A stretch of DNA of 64,000 bases from RUG11198 sp036342255 (lineage in GTDB: Bacteria; Bacillota_I; Bacilli_A; RF39; UBA660). Both the position numbers and the translations under genes were made by a program. Below, piece after piece: positions 9,472-19,373 of this stretch. Location: positions 1 through 64,000 of the forward strand of contig JAZAUS010000007.1 in the NCBI GenBank assembly GCA_036342255.1, written 5' to 3'. Below the pieces are notes generated by a model. The model saw nothing but the letters and a program-made list of their open reading frames with translations. It was not told where the DNA came from and did no database searches. How positions within the stretch are numbered: position 1 is the first letter of the stretch; every line of letters starts with the position of its first letter.

Positions 9472-10185
9472 TTATTTACATTTTCCATTTATAAAATCTT
9501 CACATATTAAATTATCATAGTAATGAGAGTACTTTTTAAAATCTTTTTTAGATTTTACTGTCCACCCTAATACTTTTATGTTCTTCTTCTTTAATTTTTT
9601 AATTTTTCTTTCTGATAATTCATTATATTTATATGATATAAAATTAGGTTTAGTTAAAAAGTTTAAGAACATACTTTTTAAGAATAATTTTTTTATTTTG
9701 AAGAATTTATTTCTTTTATAAGAATAAGATAATTGACCTCTTTGGATATTGGGGTAGTTTTTCTTAAACCATAATAATACTTTAGGATTAAAGCTTTGGA
9801 TAGCATATTCTCCTTTATAATCATTTAATATATTCATTAATTCTTCTTCTAGATGGCCTACTTTTCTTAGTTGTTTTATTTCAATTAGTAAGGGTACTTT
9901 ACCATCTACTAGTTCTAATACTTCTTGTATGGTTGGGACATGAAATATGTCTTGATTATTTATTTCTTCATAAGTTATATCTTCTACTATTAAATCTTTT
10001 TTTAATAATCTTTTAGTGTTATAGTCGTGGAAGACTATTATTTGGTTATCCTTTATTATGTGAACATCTATTTCTATGATATAGTCTTTATCTAAAGCTA
10101 ATTTAATAGATTCTAGTGTATTTTCATATATATCTATATTATTATGAATACCTCTATGAGATATAATTCTCCCTTTTTCAAACAT
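9472..10185 (-). CDS. glycerophosphodiester phosphodiesterase
   Basis: A 237-residue GDPD-family enzyme. The family hydrolyses glycerophosphodiesters to glycerol 3-phosphate and an alcohol. The visible active-site set is His10-Arg11 (SHRG), Glu38 and Asp40 (EIDVH), and His53 (FHD). No signal peptide is seen, so the enzyme is cytoplasmic. It is normal family length for the single-domain form. It is a single gene with no functional link to its neighbours. Confidence 0.9.
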   Translation of the reverse strand: MFEKGRIISHRGIHNNIDIYENTLESIKLALDKDYIIEIDVHIIKDNQIIVFHDYNTKRLLKKDLIVEDITYEEINNQDIFHVPTIQEVLELVDGKVPLLIEIKQLRKVGHLEEELMNILNDYKGEYAIQSFNPKVLLWFKKNYPNIQRGQLSYSYKRNKFFKIKKLFLKSMFLNFLTKPNFISYKYNELSERKIKKLKKKNIKVLGWTVKSKKDFKKYSHYYDNLICEDFINGKCK

Positions 10186-10265
10186 AGTTACACTTCCTTG
10201 TTGATATTATTTATATACATGTATTAAGATGAATATTATTCTTTGGTTTATGAACTGTCTTCTTG

Positions 10266-11096
10266 TTACAGAATAAATTTTTTTCTTATTTTGCTTAATA
10301 TATTGGTTTCGATAAATCTTGCGACACCATCTTCATCATTTGTATACTCAGTGATATAGTTGGCATTTTTTTTGAATTCATCGCTTGAATTTTTCATTGC
10401 CACTTTATGTTTGCAAACATCAAACATTGATATATCATTCATTGAATCACCAAAACATATTACATCATTTATATCAATATTTAACATATTAATTAATCTG
10501 ATGATAGATTTTCCTTTTGAATTTCCTTTAACATTAACATCACAAAAATAATAATTTTTTTCTGGAATTCTGTTTAAGTTAGTATTAGTTACTTCCAATT
10601 CTTCAATATTATTAATGTACTTTTTACAATCTAATAATTCTTCCTTATTAGTACTACTTAATACTAACTGCAATACATCTTCTTTTAAATTATTAATACT
10701 ATCTATGTATGAATTTGTTTTAATATATGTACTATTTATAAATTTCTTATGTCTATATCTTGTGTGAACTGCATTTAATACACAATCTACATTTTTAGTT
10801 AATGATAAATCCCATATTTGATTTAAATAAGTTTTAGAAATGTTATTCTTATATAGAATATTATCTTCTTCATAATTGTATATTAGTGCTCCATTATCAG
10901 AAATAACAATTGGACTAGCATTACTTATTTTACTTTTCTCGACGGCATATATGTTTGGTCTACCTGTACATATAATAACGTATATTCCTCTTTTTGTTAA
11001 TTCTTTTATTATTGATATAGTATAATCAGAAATACTATTATCAGATTTTGTTAGAGTATAATCTATATCTAGTATAATACATTTAATATTATTCAC
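10266..11096 (-). CDS. HAD-superfamily hydrolase, Cof type
   Basis: A 276-residue Cof-type HAD phosphatase. Motif I is LDIDYTLT with nucleophile Asp10 and Asp12. The C2 cap domain lies in the middle third, and motif IV GDSMNDISMF is near residue 216. Such enzymes dephosphorylate sugar phosphates or cofactors; specificity cannot be predicted. It precedes gatCAB's far end on the same strand with a 27-bp gap after gatB. Confidence 0.9.
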   Translation of the reverse strand: MNNIKCIILDIDYTLTKSDNSISDYTISIIKELTKRGIYVIICTGRPNIYAVEKSKISNASPIVISDNGALIYNYEEDNILYKNNISKTYLNQIWDLSLTKNVDCVLNAVHTRYRHKKFINSTYIKTNSYIDSINNLKEDVLQLVLSSTNKEELLDCKKYINNIEELEVTNTNLNRIPEKNYYFCDVNVKGNSKGKSIIRLINMLNIDINDVICFGDSMNDISMFDVCKHKVAMKNSSDEFKKNANYITEYTNDEDGVARFIETNILSKIRKKFIL

Positions 11097-11123
11097 AATT
11101 ATCTACTCCTTAATAAATTTAAA

Positions 11124-12593
11124 TTACCTTTTATCTAATTCTTCTTTTAATAATTTAGATGCTAGGGATGGATTGGCTTTGCCTCTTGTTTTTTTCATCA
11201 TTTGGCCGATAAAGTAATCTAGTAATCTTGGTTGTTTTTTATAGGCTTCTATTTGTTCTGGATTTTCTTCCATTATTTCATTAATAAAAGTCATTAATTC
11301 TTTTTCATCTGTTATTTGAGTCATTCCTGATTCTTTTACGACTGTTATTGGTTCTTTTTCTTCTTCGATGACTTTTATTAGGACATCTTTACTTTGTTTA
11401 GATGATATTTGTCCATCTTCTATCATTTTAATTATATCTTTTAGCATTTTAGGGGTTAAATAAATATCATTTATGGTTAAATCATATTTATTTAAATAGC
11501 CTAAGATATTACCTGTTAGCCAGTTAGAAGCAAGTTTTGGATCTGTTCCTTCACTTAAGCATTCTTCATAGAAGTCAGCTAAAGATTTGTCTTTAACGAT
11601 AGTTTTAGCATCTTTATTAGGTAGACCATAAACATTCACATATTTTTCTTTTCTTTCTGGGGCTAAAGCAGGTATTTTACTTGCTATTTCTTTTATCCAG
11701 GATTCTGATAGTTTAAATTTAGGAATGTTTGGTTCAACAAAATATTTATAATCAATTACATCTACTTTGTTACGCATAAATTTTGTTGAAAATGTTTCTT
11801 CATCCCAACGTCTAGTTTGTTGTTGCATTTCATCATATGTACCGTTTTCTTTTAATTCTGTTTGTCTTTCTATTTCATAGTTAATAGTGTCTCTTATAGC
11901 ACTGAAAGAATTAACTCCTTTTACTTCTACTTTGGTTCCCCAATTCTCTGGATTTGTTTCATCTAGATCTTCATCCATGATAGAAACATTAACATCACAT
12001 CTAATGTGGCCTTTTTTGGAATCTGCTTCAGATATACCTGCATATTGATAGATAGAACGAATTGTTTCTAAAAATGCAACAGTTTCATCTGCAGTATGAA
12101 AACATGGATCTGTTACTAATTCTAGAAGTGGTACTCCTGCTCTATTATAATTTAGTAATGATTTATTGTCTAAATGTGACATTATAGCTGTATCTTCTTC
12201 TAAATGGATATTATTGATTATAGCTGTTTTGGTTTCATCTTTACATTCATAATCAATTTTACCAAACATTCCGATAGGGGCTGGTTTTGTTTCTTGAGTT
12301 ATTTGATAGCCTTTAGGTAAGTCTGGATAGTAATAATTTTTTCTTTCAAAATATAGATATTCTGGTTGCTTACAATTTAAGATTATACTTGCCATTAGGG
12401 CTTTTTTTACGGCCTCAATATTTACTGTAGGTAATGTTCCTGGAAAAGCCATATCTAGTGGTCTTATATTTATATTAGGTAAATCAGTGTTAGATGTTTT
12501 GGCACCATTTCTAGCAGGCGAAAATACTTTAGTATTAGTCTCACTTATTTCACAGTGCATTTCTATACCAATTAGTGCTTTATATTTAGTCAT
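11124..12593 (-). CDS. gatB: Asp/Glu-tRNA amidotransferase subunit B
   Basis: Subunit B of the GatCAB complex, which converts Glu-tRNA(Gln) and Asp-tRNA(Asn) to the amidated forms. The protein is 489 residues from ATG 12593, and GGAGGTG lies 8 bp upstream of that codon; an upstream in-frame GTG is itself part of the ribosome site and is rejected. The N-terminal GIEMHCEI and later KGYQITQ are typical GatB stretches, and the C-terminal YqeY-like tail runs to the end. The start overlaps the gatA stop by 8 bp, which suggests translational coupling. Confidence 0.97.
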   Translation of the reverse strand: MTKYKALIGIEMHCEISETNTKVFSPARNGAKTSNTDLPNINIRPLDMAFPGTLPTVNIEAVKKALMASIILNCKQPEYLYFERKNYYYPDLPKGYQITQETKPAPIGMFGKIDYECKDETKTAIINNIHLEEDTAIMSHLDNKSLLNYNRAGVPLLELVTDPCFHTADETVAFLETIRSIYQYAGISEADSKKGHIRCDVNVSIMDEDLDETNPENWGTKVEVKGVNSFSAIRDTINYEIERQTELKENGTYDEMQQQTRRWDEETFSTKFMRNKVDVIDYKYFVEPNIPKFKLSESWIKEIASKIPALAPERKEKYVNVYGLPNKDAKTIVKDKSLADFYEECLSEGTDPKLASNWLTGNILGYLNKYDLTINDIYLTPKMLKDIIKMIEDGQISSKQSKDVLIKVIEEEKEPITVVKESGMTQITDEKELMTFINEIMEENPEQIEAYKKQPRLLDYFIGQMMKKTRGKANPSLASKLLKEELDKR

Positions 12594-14049
12594 GTTTAAC
12601 ACCTCCTGCTATTTGATTTTTATATGGCATTTCTTTTTCTAAAGCATATGCTATATTTAATATATTAGCATCATCATAGCAGTTTCCTGTTATATTAAGG
12701 GCTACTGGTAAGTTATCTATAAATCCATTAGGTATGGTGATAGATGGAAAGCCTCCAAAATTACCTACTTGTAGATGTTCTTCTAAGGCAGTAGCATTAT
12801 CATCTAAGATATCTAATGATCCATCTAATTTTTTAGCTGGGCCTGTACCTACTGGTAATATTACAGCATCATATTTTTTAAATAAATCTTTCCATGTATC
12901 TACTAATAATCTTCTAACTCTTTGAGCGTTATGGAAATATCTATCTTTGTTTTCTGCTTGTAGGACATATGAACCTATTACAAATCTTCTTTTTATGAGT
13001 GGGGAGAAGTTTTTAGTACGATAATCTTTCATTAGAGATTCCCATTCTTTACCTTCTCCTCTTGGACCAAAGATTAGTCCTGTTAGATTAGACATGTTGG
13101 ATGTAGCTTCTGCACATGATATTACGACATATACAGATGCTAAGGCATTTAATAGAGTTTGATCTACTGATACTTCTTCTACATCCATGCCAATTTTTTT
13201 ACATAGATCTAGTGATTTTTTAAAGTTTTTTAAGTGTTCTTTTAATTCTTTATTGGCTTTAGGATACATTTTTATATCACATAATTCTTTTATATAACAT
13301 ATTTTTTTACCTTTAACTTTACCATCTAGAGAATCTCTTAGATTTATTTTGGATGAATCCCAGGTTGTCATATCATTTTTGTCTTTTCCTTTCATATTAT
13401 CCACTACTATGGCAGCATCAGCAACATTTCTAGTTAAAACTCCACAGTGATCTAGGGATGATGCAAATGGGAAAAGACCATATCTTGAAATCATTCCATA
13501 AGTTGGTTTGTAGCCTACTATTCCACAGTAGGCTGCTGGTTTTCTAATGGAGTCTCCTGTATCAGATCCTGTTGCATATGGGTATACTCCGTCTGCTACG
13601 GCTGCGGCTGATCCAGATGAAGATCCTGAACACATTCTAGTTTCATCCCAAGGGTTTTTAACAATACCTGTGTGTCCTGTTGTTCCTGTTCCTCCCATTC
13701 CAAATTCATCCATAACGGTTTTATTAACTGGTACTGCTCCTGCTCTTTCTAAATTTTCAATAGCAGTAGCAGTAAAGAATGGAATATAATCTTTTAGAGT
13801 ATTAGAAGAACCTGTTGATAAAATTCCTTTGGTGGAATAATTATCTTTGATACCATAAGGTATACCAGATAATAGGTTATCTGTAATATTAGTTTCTTTT
13901 GCATCATCTAAGATAGTTACAAAGGCATTATATTTATCCTGTACTTGGTGAGATTTTTCCAAAGATTCTTTAATAAGTTCTTTACTAGTTACTTTACCAC
14001 TAATAAGAAGTTTATGTAATTCTTCAATTGATTTATTCATGTATTCCAT
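12586..14049 (-). CDS. gatA: Asp/Glu-tRNA amidotransferase subunit A
   Basis: Amidase subunit, 487 residues, which releases ammonia from glutamine for transamidation. The amidase signature is present: Lys68 in GIPYGIKDN, the GSSSGSAAAV serine-rich segment, and GSDTGDSIRKPA, where many homologues have GSDTGGSIRQPA. The start ATG overlaps the gatC stop as TAATG. Order gatC-gatA-gatB is that of Bacillus. Confidence 0.97.
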   Translation of the reverse strand: MEYMNKSIEELHKLLISGKVTSKELIKESLEKSHQVQDKYNAFVTILDDAKETNITDNLLSGIPYGIKDNYSTKGILSTGSSNTLKDYIPFFTATAIENLERAGAVPVNKTVMDEFGMGGTGTTGHTGIVKNPWDETRMCSGSSSGSAAAVADGVYPYATGSDTGDSIRKPAAYCGIVGYKPTYGMISRYGLFPFASSLDHCGVLTRNVADAAIVVDNMKGKDKNDMTTWDSSKINLRDSLDGKVKGKKICYIKELCDIKMYPKANKELKEHLKNFKKSLDLCKKIGMDVEEVSVDQTLLNALASVYVVISCAEATSNMSNLTGLIFGPRGEGKEWESLMKDYRTKNFSPLIKRRFVIGSYVLQAENKDRYFHNAQRVRRLLVDTWKDLFKKYDAVILPVGTGPAKKLDGSLDILDDNATALEEHLQVGNFGGFPSITIPNGFIDNLPVALNITGNCYDDANILNIAYALEKEMPYKNQIAGGVKHD

Positions 14050-14345
14050 TATCCCACCACCTTTGGAACTGATACTTCACGATCAGTTTTATCATCACAA
14101 TTTTTTAATAATTCTTCTATATCAATAGATTCTTCAGGTTTATCTTCTCTTAATTCATATATAAAATCATCTAAACAGTGAGTCATTGGTTCAATACTTT
14201 CAATATTTGGTATTTTATTAATTAAATCAATGTTCTCATCTATTATTTCAAATTCATCTAATACTTGTTTATTTTCTTCTTCTGTTAATCCGATTAATAG
14301 TTTGTCTGCATAATCATTAACCATTTCTTTTGTAAATTTGCTCAT
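14049..14345 (-). CDS. gatC: Asp/Glu-tRNA amidotransferase subunit C
   Basis: A 98-residue acidic helper subunit that stabilises GatA on GatB. The family's C-terminal pattern is visible around IESIEPMTH, and the N-terminal helix MSKFTKEMVNDYADKL is typical. First gene of the gatCAB operon, with GAGGTGG upstream of the start. Confidence 0.93.
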   Translation of the reverse strand: MSKFTKEMVNDYADKLLIGLTEEENKQVLDEFEIIDENIDLINKIPNIESIEPMTHCLDDFIYELREDKPEESIDIEELLKNCDDKTDREVSVPKVVG

Positions 14346-14370
14346 ATTTAGCCACCTCGTATATTATTAT

Positions 14371-14427
14371 ACAATAAAAGTAGTAATTTGTCCTCTATGA
14401 TTAGAGATAAATTACTACTTTTATTGT
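14371..14427. terminator. long perfect hairpin, probable bidirectional terminator
   Basis: ACAATAAAAGTAGTAATTT at 14371-14389 pairs perfectly over 19 bp with 14409-14427, with a 19-base loop. It lies between the end of the glycosyltransferase gene and the start of gatC. The stem is much longer than most terminators here. Confidence 0.75.
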
Positions 14428-14433
14428 ATTTTA

Positions 14434-15864
14434 CTATTTAAATATATATTTATAACCTTCCCATAAAGAAGAATCTAATTTATAATTCATTTTTCTATCT
14501 TTATCTTTGTATGCTTCTAATATTATTCTTTTTAATTTTTCTTTGTTTTCTTCTTCATCGAAGTATTCAAATGGGATAATATATCCATCTTTTTTATTTT
14601 TTATACCTAATTCTTCGTATACTGGGAGTGGTGTTATAATTAATTTAGTTTTAACTGCTAAGGCTTCTATTATAGAATAACAATATGACTCTGTGTTACT
14701 TAAATGAACAAAATAATCACTATCTGCTACATATGGTATAGGATTTGCAATTGATTCTCTAAATATTAATCCTTTATGATTTGTATTTTGTCTTTTATCA
14801 GTAAATACTTCCCAAGTATATGGTATATCTAATTCGTCAAGAATACTGGCCATTTTGTCTATTCTCTCAGGTCTTTTTTCTGGGCCATATCTAAGTGCAG
14901 ATGTTAATTTTAATCTTGGTTTTACTAATTCTTTTTCTAATTTAAAAGGATTTAAGACATAGTCAATTCTTTTTGTTGGATAATAGCCTCTTGCTTTTTG
15001 TCCGGCTGTTTTAGATACGGCTACATAGTTAGTATATATATCTTCTGAGAAAATTACTGCATTTTTGTAATCATCCATATTTCCATGAATAAACATATAA
15101 TTGTTTTCTAATGGAATAACATTCTTAGGATAATAGTAGTTTGAATATGTGACTAATAATCTGTCACATATATAATTTGTATCTGTTTTTCTGTTAATAC
15201 ATTTAAGATTTTTAGAAAATCTAGCAAAAGTTCCAGGATGTATTTTATCATATAAAACAATTATTTCATATTTATCTCCAAAACATCTTCCTATATTGTT
15301 TATCCAACTTACATATCCATTAAATTTACAATTACATCCATTTCCAATGTATATTATGTTCTTAAATTTTTCCTCTTTCTTTATGTCATTAAAAGGAAAA
15401 TTATTTATTATTTTTTCTGCTTTAGGATTATGTGAATAAATCACTTCCCCTATTGCTTCAGTCTTTTTAAATACTTTGTCAACAAATTGATCAAATTCTT
15501 GTTCATTTTTTATTTCAATTATTCTTTTTAGTTGTTCAGTTTTGAATATATATGAGAATATATAATCACCATAATATGGTCTATTATTTTTTAATTCTTC
15601 TTCATTTTTTGGATTATCTAGATTGTTAATACTTAATTTTTTTATTTCATAATTTATAAAACAACAATCAAATTCTTTTTTTATTTTTTTGTTTATTAAT
15701 TTAAAATAGTTAGTAGATATATCATCTGTTTCTTTTATAAAGACTACATATTTTGTTTTTACTTTTTTTAAATCATTTTTTATATTTTTACCATCACTAT
15801 AAAAAATACTATTATTTTTTTTGTTTTTTTCTTTTGATATATATATGTATTGAATGTCATTCAT
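14434..15864 (-). CDS. glycosyltransferase, probably GT-B fold C-terminal half
   Basis: A 476-residue protein. The C-terminal half has features of GT4-type glycosyltransferases: YFVHLSNTESYCYSIIEALA is the usual donor-site region with the catalytic-type glutamate, followed by PLPVYEELG. The first about 160 residues are lysine-rich and contain TKYVVFIKETDD, which resembles part of a GT-A nucleotide domain, so the protein may be a fusion or a degenerate two-domain enzyme. No membrane segment is present. It probably builds a cell-surface glycan; donor and acceptor are unknown. It is a lone gene with its own terminator downstream. Confidence 0.7.
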   Translation of the reverse strand: MNDIQYIYISKEKNKKNNSIFYSDGKNIKNDLKKVKTKYVVFIKETDDISTNYFKLINKKIKKEFDCCFINYEIKKLSINNLDNPKNEEELKNNRPYYGDYIFSYIFKTEQLKRIIEIKNEQEFDQFVDKVFKKTEAIGEVIYSHNPKAEKIINNFPFNDIKKEEKFKNIIYIGNGCNCKFNGYVSWINNIGRCFGDKYEIIVLYDKIHPGTFARFSKNLKCINRKTDTNYICDRLLVTYSNYYYPKNVIPLENNYMFIHGNMDDYKNAVIFSEDIYTNYVAVSKTAGQKARGYYPTKRIDYVLNPFKLEKELVKPRLKLTSALRYGPEKRPERIDKMASILDELDIPYTWEVFTDKRQNTNHKGLIFRESIANPIPYVADSDYFVHLSNTESYCYSIIEALAVKTKLIITPLPVYEELGIKNKKDGYIIPFEYFDEEENKEKLKRIILEAYKDKDRKMNYKLDSSLWEGYKYIFK

Positions 15865-15913
15865 ATTATCTACTCCTTTGTTATTTTAATTATATCATAC
15901 TATAGGTTAAATT

Positions 15914-15944
15914 AAAAGAATGATAATTAAATTATCATTCTTTT
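15914..15944 (-). terminator. intrinsic terminator of the 15949-22528 cluster
   Basis: AAAAGAATGATAAT and ATTATCATTCTTTT form a 14-bp stem with a 3-base loop, just beyond the stop of the 82-residue gene. Confidence 0.85.
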
Positions 15945-15948
15945 ATGG

Positions 15949-16197
15949 TTAATTCTTTTCCTGCATTTTTTCCATTATAAGTGCAGTTACTATTTTTGCT
16001 GTTTCATCTTCTACATTACCAAGAGTTAATTCATCATCTTTTATTAGAACTTCAAATAGAGAAAGCTCAATTTCTTTTTTATTTGATTGGTCTTCTTCTA
16101 GATTATTACATAATACATATTTTTTGTTTTGATAATCCATTTCTTCCATAACGTAGAAGTCTCCAAGTGGATTTACAGTTACAACTTTTCCTTTCAT
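15949..16197 (-). CDS. small acidic protein of unknown function (cluster gene 1)
   Basis: 82 residues, begins MKGKVVTVNPLGDFYVMEEM and ends with an amphipathic helix. The pattern of two short beta segments around NKKYVLCNN, an acidic loop and a C-terminal helix is shared with the 89-residue protein at 19104-19373. Both recall the small DUF1292-like fold, but the similarity is weak. It directly follows the 956-residue coiled-coil gene (24-bp gap) and ends at the terminator, so it belongs to that operon. Confidence 0.65.
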   Translation of the reverse strand: MKGKVVTVNPLGDFYVMEEMDYQNKKYVLCNNLEEDQSNKKEIELSLFEVLIKDDELTLGNVEDETAKIVTALIMEKMQEKN

Positions 16198-16221
16198 ATT
16201 CTTCCTTCCTTTATTTTAAAT

Positions 16222-19092
16222 TTATCTTCCTCTACCAAGTCTTTGAGTTGTTTGTTGTTCAAGAGTTTCAATTAGTTCATCTTTTCTAATCCATCCAACT
16301 AAGTCTTTTTTACCATCAACTTTTACAGCATCTGATACATGTACCCAGTCACCTCTTATTTTATCTACTACTACATCTGTATGCTTGTCACTTAATGAGC
16401 CATAATTGGTTCCATATTCATCAAGTGCTCCTCCTAAGTCTTTATCAATTTTAAAATGATCTCCTACTTTTATGTCTGTATCAATTTTTGGTACTGTTGT
16501 GACTGGTGCTGGTGGTGCTGTTGTGACTGGTGCTGTTGTGACTGGTGTTGAATCTGGTGTTGAATCTGGTGTTGAATCTGGTGTTGAATCTGGTGTTGTA
16601 TCACCTGGGTTGTTGTGTGCTGCTTTCCATGCTTTATATATGTTTCCAGCTGCATATCCTAATCCAAAGCCATTTATGAACCATTGTCCATATCCTGATG
16701 ATAAGAAATTATTTATTTTTTTAATTCCATTTAGAATACCATTTTTAATTGGATGATCTTCGGCATAATTTTCAGCACTTTGTATTTTTTCAATTTTAGC
16801 ATTTACTTTAGGAGCTATACTCTTAGAATATATTTTTACAGCTGCTATACCAACACCTACTGCTATGGTTGCTGGAGCTCCACTTACAATCATGGCAGTT
16901 CCGAAACCTAGACCAAATCCAGCAGCACCAGATAATGCTTTAAGCCAGAATTTTTCCTTTTTTTCCTCTGGTGGATCAGGTTGTGGCTCTTCTGGACCTT
17001 TTGTTCTTCCAAGTCCTTTTGCTATATCTTCTTTAAGTTCTCTAATTAATTTTTCTTTATCGCCTTTATAAAGATCAAAATCTTTAAATCTTTCATGTGT
17101 TTCTACACCTGTAGAAATTGCATCTAATCTTTCTTCGTCAGTTGCATTGTTAAAGCTCTCACTTTTACTTAAGATTTCTATTGCATCCTTCTTAATTGTA
17201 TTATATGCATCTTTAATAGTTCTTAAGTCTCTATTTTCAGCTGGAATTGAAGCTATTCTTTCTCTTTTTTCTTTTAATTCATCTAATTTTCTTTGAATTT
17301 CTTCTCTTCCTAGACCTTCTTCTTTTTCTTCTTCATCAGTTTTATCGTCTTCGTCTTCTTTATCGTCATCTTCCCCTTTGGCTTTTTCTTCTTCCTTAGC
17401 TTTTTCTTTTTCTTTAAGGTCTTCAAGTTCTTTTTCTAGTTCTTCTTTTTCTTTTCTTAGTTCATCTAATTTATTTTGAATTTCTTCTCTTTCTTCTGGA
17501 GTTAATTCATCATTTGTTTTAGATGGAACATTTTCTTCTTTTAATTTATTTAATCTTTCAAGTTCTTTATCAAGTTCTTTATCAAGTTCTGCTTTATATT
17601 CTTTTGATTCTAATTGTTTTCTAACGTCTTGTATTTGTTCATAAATTTCATTTCTTTCATTTATTTTTTTGTTGATATCTAATTCTGCTTCTAAAGATTC
17701 AACTCTTTTTTTATCGTTATTATATTCTGGATACATCATGTCAATTGGATTTAATTGTACTGCTGCAACTTTGTTTTTTAATTTTTCGTATTCTTCTACT
17801 TCTTTTCGCTTTTCATATTTAGTGTTATCTATTTCACTATTTAGTTGATTGTATCTCAAATTTAGTTCTCTTAGTTGTTGTTCTAGTTGTTCTTCTCTTC
17901 TATTTTTTTCATTATTATATCGATTTTCTGCATTTTTTATTTGATTATTATAATATTCTTCTGGATCTAAGATTCCTTTTTGTTGTTGTTGTTCTTCTTG
18001 AGAATTAGAATTTAATCTATCATTTAGTTCTTCTATTTCTTTATCAATTTCATTGATTCTACTTTCTAATCTTTCTTGTTCTTCTTTATTATCTTCTTCT
18101 TCTCCTGGAGTTGGATCTGGCTCTGGTGTTGGTTCTGGTTCTGGTGTTGGTTCAGGCTCTGGAGTTGGTTCAGGAGTTGGTTCTTTTAATTGCTTTTCTA
18201 ATTCTTCTATTTGTTTATCAATTACTCTTAAATATAATTCATTTTCATTATTATATCCGCGAGCTGCTAATAATTGATTTACTTTATCACTAGTTAATCC
18301 TTCAGATTCTAATTCTTTTATTGTCTCATTTAGTACTCTTTGTTTATTTTCGTCTTCACTAGATAACTCTGATAATTCTTTTTTTGTTGTTTCAATAAAT
18401 TCTTCTTTAATAGCATCTAAGTTTTCATCTAAAAATTTAGCTTGGTAAGCTTCATTTTCTTTTATTCTTGCTATTATTTTATCAATTTCTCTTTCTTCTG
18501 TTTGCTCATTTTCTTCACCATTCATTGGTGGAGTAACATTTATCATTATAATATCAGTACTATCTACTAAATTATGGCAACGTTCTGTTTTTTGTTCTTT
18601 TTCTTCATCTGATAAATTCATTCGAGGAATATACTTATCAAAAATATTATGTAAGAAGGTTTGGTCTTTCTCTTCAACTTTTTCATTGTTTATTCTATTT
18701 TTAATTTGATCTAAATTTTGACTTTCAATTTGTTCTTGTGGACTATATCCTTCTTCATGTGGATTTGTATGCATCATTTTTTGAACGTCTTCAATTTCAC
18801 TTATTAGATCAGTTTTTAATCCTTCTTTGTCATATCCCATTTCTTTGTTTGCATTAAATAAACTTTCAAGAAAACTTTCCCTTACTCTTTCATCATCAAA
18901 AATAGGATTATCTCTAAAGATTCTAATCATTGAATCTTTATACATTTCTGGAATTGGTTCTCCATTTTGTATTGCGTTCATTACCATTGCTATGTCATTA
19001 CGGTCTTCTTCACTGATATTTATATTTTCATTATTTTCTAAATTGTATGTTTCTTGAAGTTTGCTTATTAATTCTTCATTACTATAACTCAT
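16222..19092 (-). CDS. giant coiled-coil membrane protein with SH3-like tail (cluster gene 2)
   Basis: 956 residues with no N-terminal signal peptide. The layout is an acidic helical region to about 300; a proline-rich spacer of PTPEPE repeats near 305-330; heptad-rich coiled coil to about 700; and a glycine-rich hydrophobic block (FGLGFGTAMIVSG, then TIAVGVGIAAVKIY). A further hydrophobic stretch (WFINGFGLGYAAGNIY), a TPDS/TTAP repeat spacer and a C-terminal region with GDWVHVSD and LVGWIRKDEL, as in bacterial SH3 domains, complete it. With three membrane passes and an N-terminus inside, the SH3-like end would face outward. It is paralogous to 20150-22528 in the coil and membrane parts. Function unknown; a scaffold between cytoplasm and wall is an inference. 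Confidence 0.8.
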   Translation of the reverse strand: MSYSNEELISKLQETYNLENNENINISEEDRNDIAMVMNAIQNGEPIPEMYKDSMIRIFRDNPIFDDERVRESFLESLFNANKEMGYDKEGLKTDLISEIEDVQKMMHTNPHEEGYSPQEQIESQNLDQIKNRINNEKVEEKDQTFLHNIFDKYIPRMNLSDEEKEQKTERCHNLVDSTDIIMINVTPPMNGEENEQTEEREIDKIIARIKENEAYQAKFLDENLDAIKEEFIETTKKELSELSSEDENKQRVLNETIKELESEGLTSDKVNQLLAARGYNNENELYLRVIDKQIEELEKQLKEPTPEPTPEPEPTPEPEPTPEPDPTPGEEEDNKEEQERLESRINEIDKEIEELNDRLNSNSQEEQQQQKGILDPEEYYNNQIKNAENRYNNEKNRREEQLEQQLRELNLRYNQLNSEIDNTKYEKRKEVEEYEKLKNKVAAVQLNPIDMMYPEYNNDKKRVESLEAELDINKKINERNEIYEQIQDVRKQLESKEYKAELDKELDKELERLNKLKEENVPSKTNDELTPEEREEIQNKLDELRKEKEELEKELEDLKEKEKAKEEEKAKGEDDDKEDEDDKTDEEEKEEGLGREEIQRKLDELKEKRERIASIPAENRDLRTIKDAYNTIKKDAIEILSKSESFNNATDEERLDAISTGVETHERFKDFDLYKGDKEKLIRELKEDIAKGLGRTKGPEEPQPDPPEEKKEKFWLKALSGAAGFGLGFGTAMIVSGAPATIAVGVGIAAVKIYSKSIAPKVNAKIEKIQSAENYAEDHPIKNGILNGIKKINNFLSSGYGQWFINGFGLGYAAGNIYKAWKAAHNNPGDTTPDSTPDSTPDSTPDSTPVTTAPVTTAPPAPVTTVPKIDTDIKVGDHFKIDKDLGGALDEYGTNYGSLSDKHTDVVVDKIRGDWVHVSDAVKVDGKKDLVGWIRKDELIETLEQQTTQRLGRGR
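16545..16601 (-). repeat. 12-bp tandem coding repeat (STPD)
   Basis: ggtgttgaatct repeats about four to five times in frame and encodes the Ser-Thr-Pro-Asp spacer before the SH3-like domain. Related gtgactggtgct repeats, coding for TTAP-type units, lie just to its left at 16498-16545. Confidence 0.85.
18107..18186 (-). repeat. 18-bp-type tandem coding repeat (PTPEPE)
   Basis: Repeats of ggttctggtgtt and ggctctggtgtt encode the Pro-Thr-Pro-Glu spacer between the N-terminal region and the main coiled coil. Confidence 0.85.
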
Positions 19093-19103
19093 CTCATTCT
19101 CCC

Positions 19104-19373
19104 CTATTCGTTATTTTCTTTCATTATTTCTTCTAATTGTTCTTTTATTTGCTTTTGAAATGTAGGTAATAATTCATTTATTAATTCTTTATCATTCACA
19201 TAAGCATATTCTCCATTTTCAATTGTGAATACATTATATTCATCTGTTACTTCTTCTTTCTCATATTCAATTCTGTTTGAAAACGCATATTTTTTGCCAT
19301 TTTTTTCTGTAATAGCAATTACGATAAATGTTTTACCATCTTTTCTAAATATTTTTTTTAGTTCTAGGTCCAT
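19104..19373 (-). CDS. small acidic protein of unknown function (cluster gene 3)
   Basis: 89 residues, begins MDLELKKIFRKDGKTF. It has predicted beta strands around FIVIAITEKNGKKYAF, an acidic centre and a C-terminal helix (LPTFQKQIKEQLEEI). It resembles the 82-residue cluster gene 1 in layout (DUF1292-like, low confidence). It is immediately upstream of the 956-residue gene with an 11-bp gap, so the two are probably translated together. Small acidic partners on both sides of the giant protein suggest a functional set. Confidence 0.7.
   Translation of the reverse strand: MDLELKKIFRKDGKTFIVIAITEKNGKKYAFSNRIEYEKEEVTDEYNVFTIENGEYAYVNDKELINELLPTFQKQIKEQLEEIMKENNE

Noticed and set aside
16470..18293. 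Several small open frames inside the 956-residue gene on both strands
   Set aside because: They are low-complexity shadows of the proline and serine repeats.
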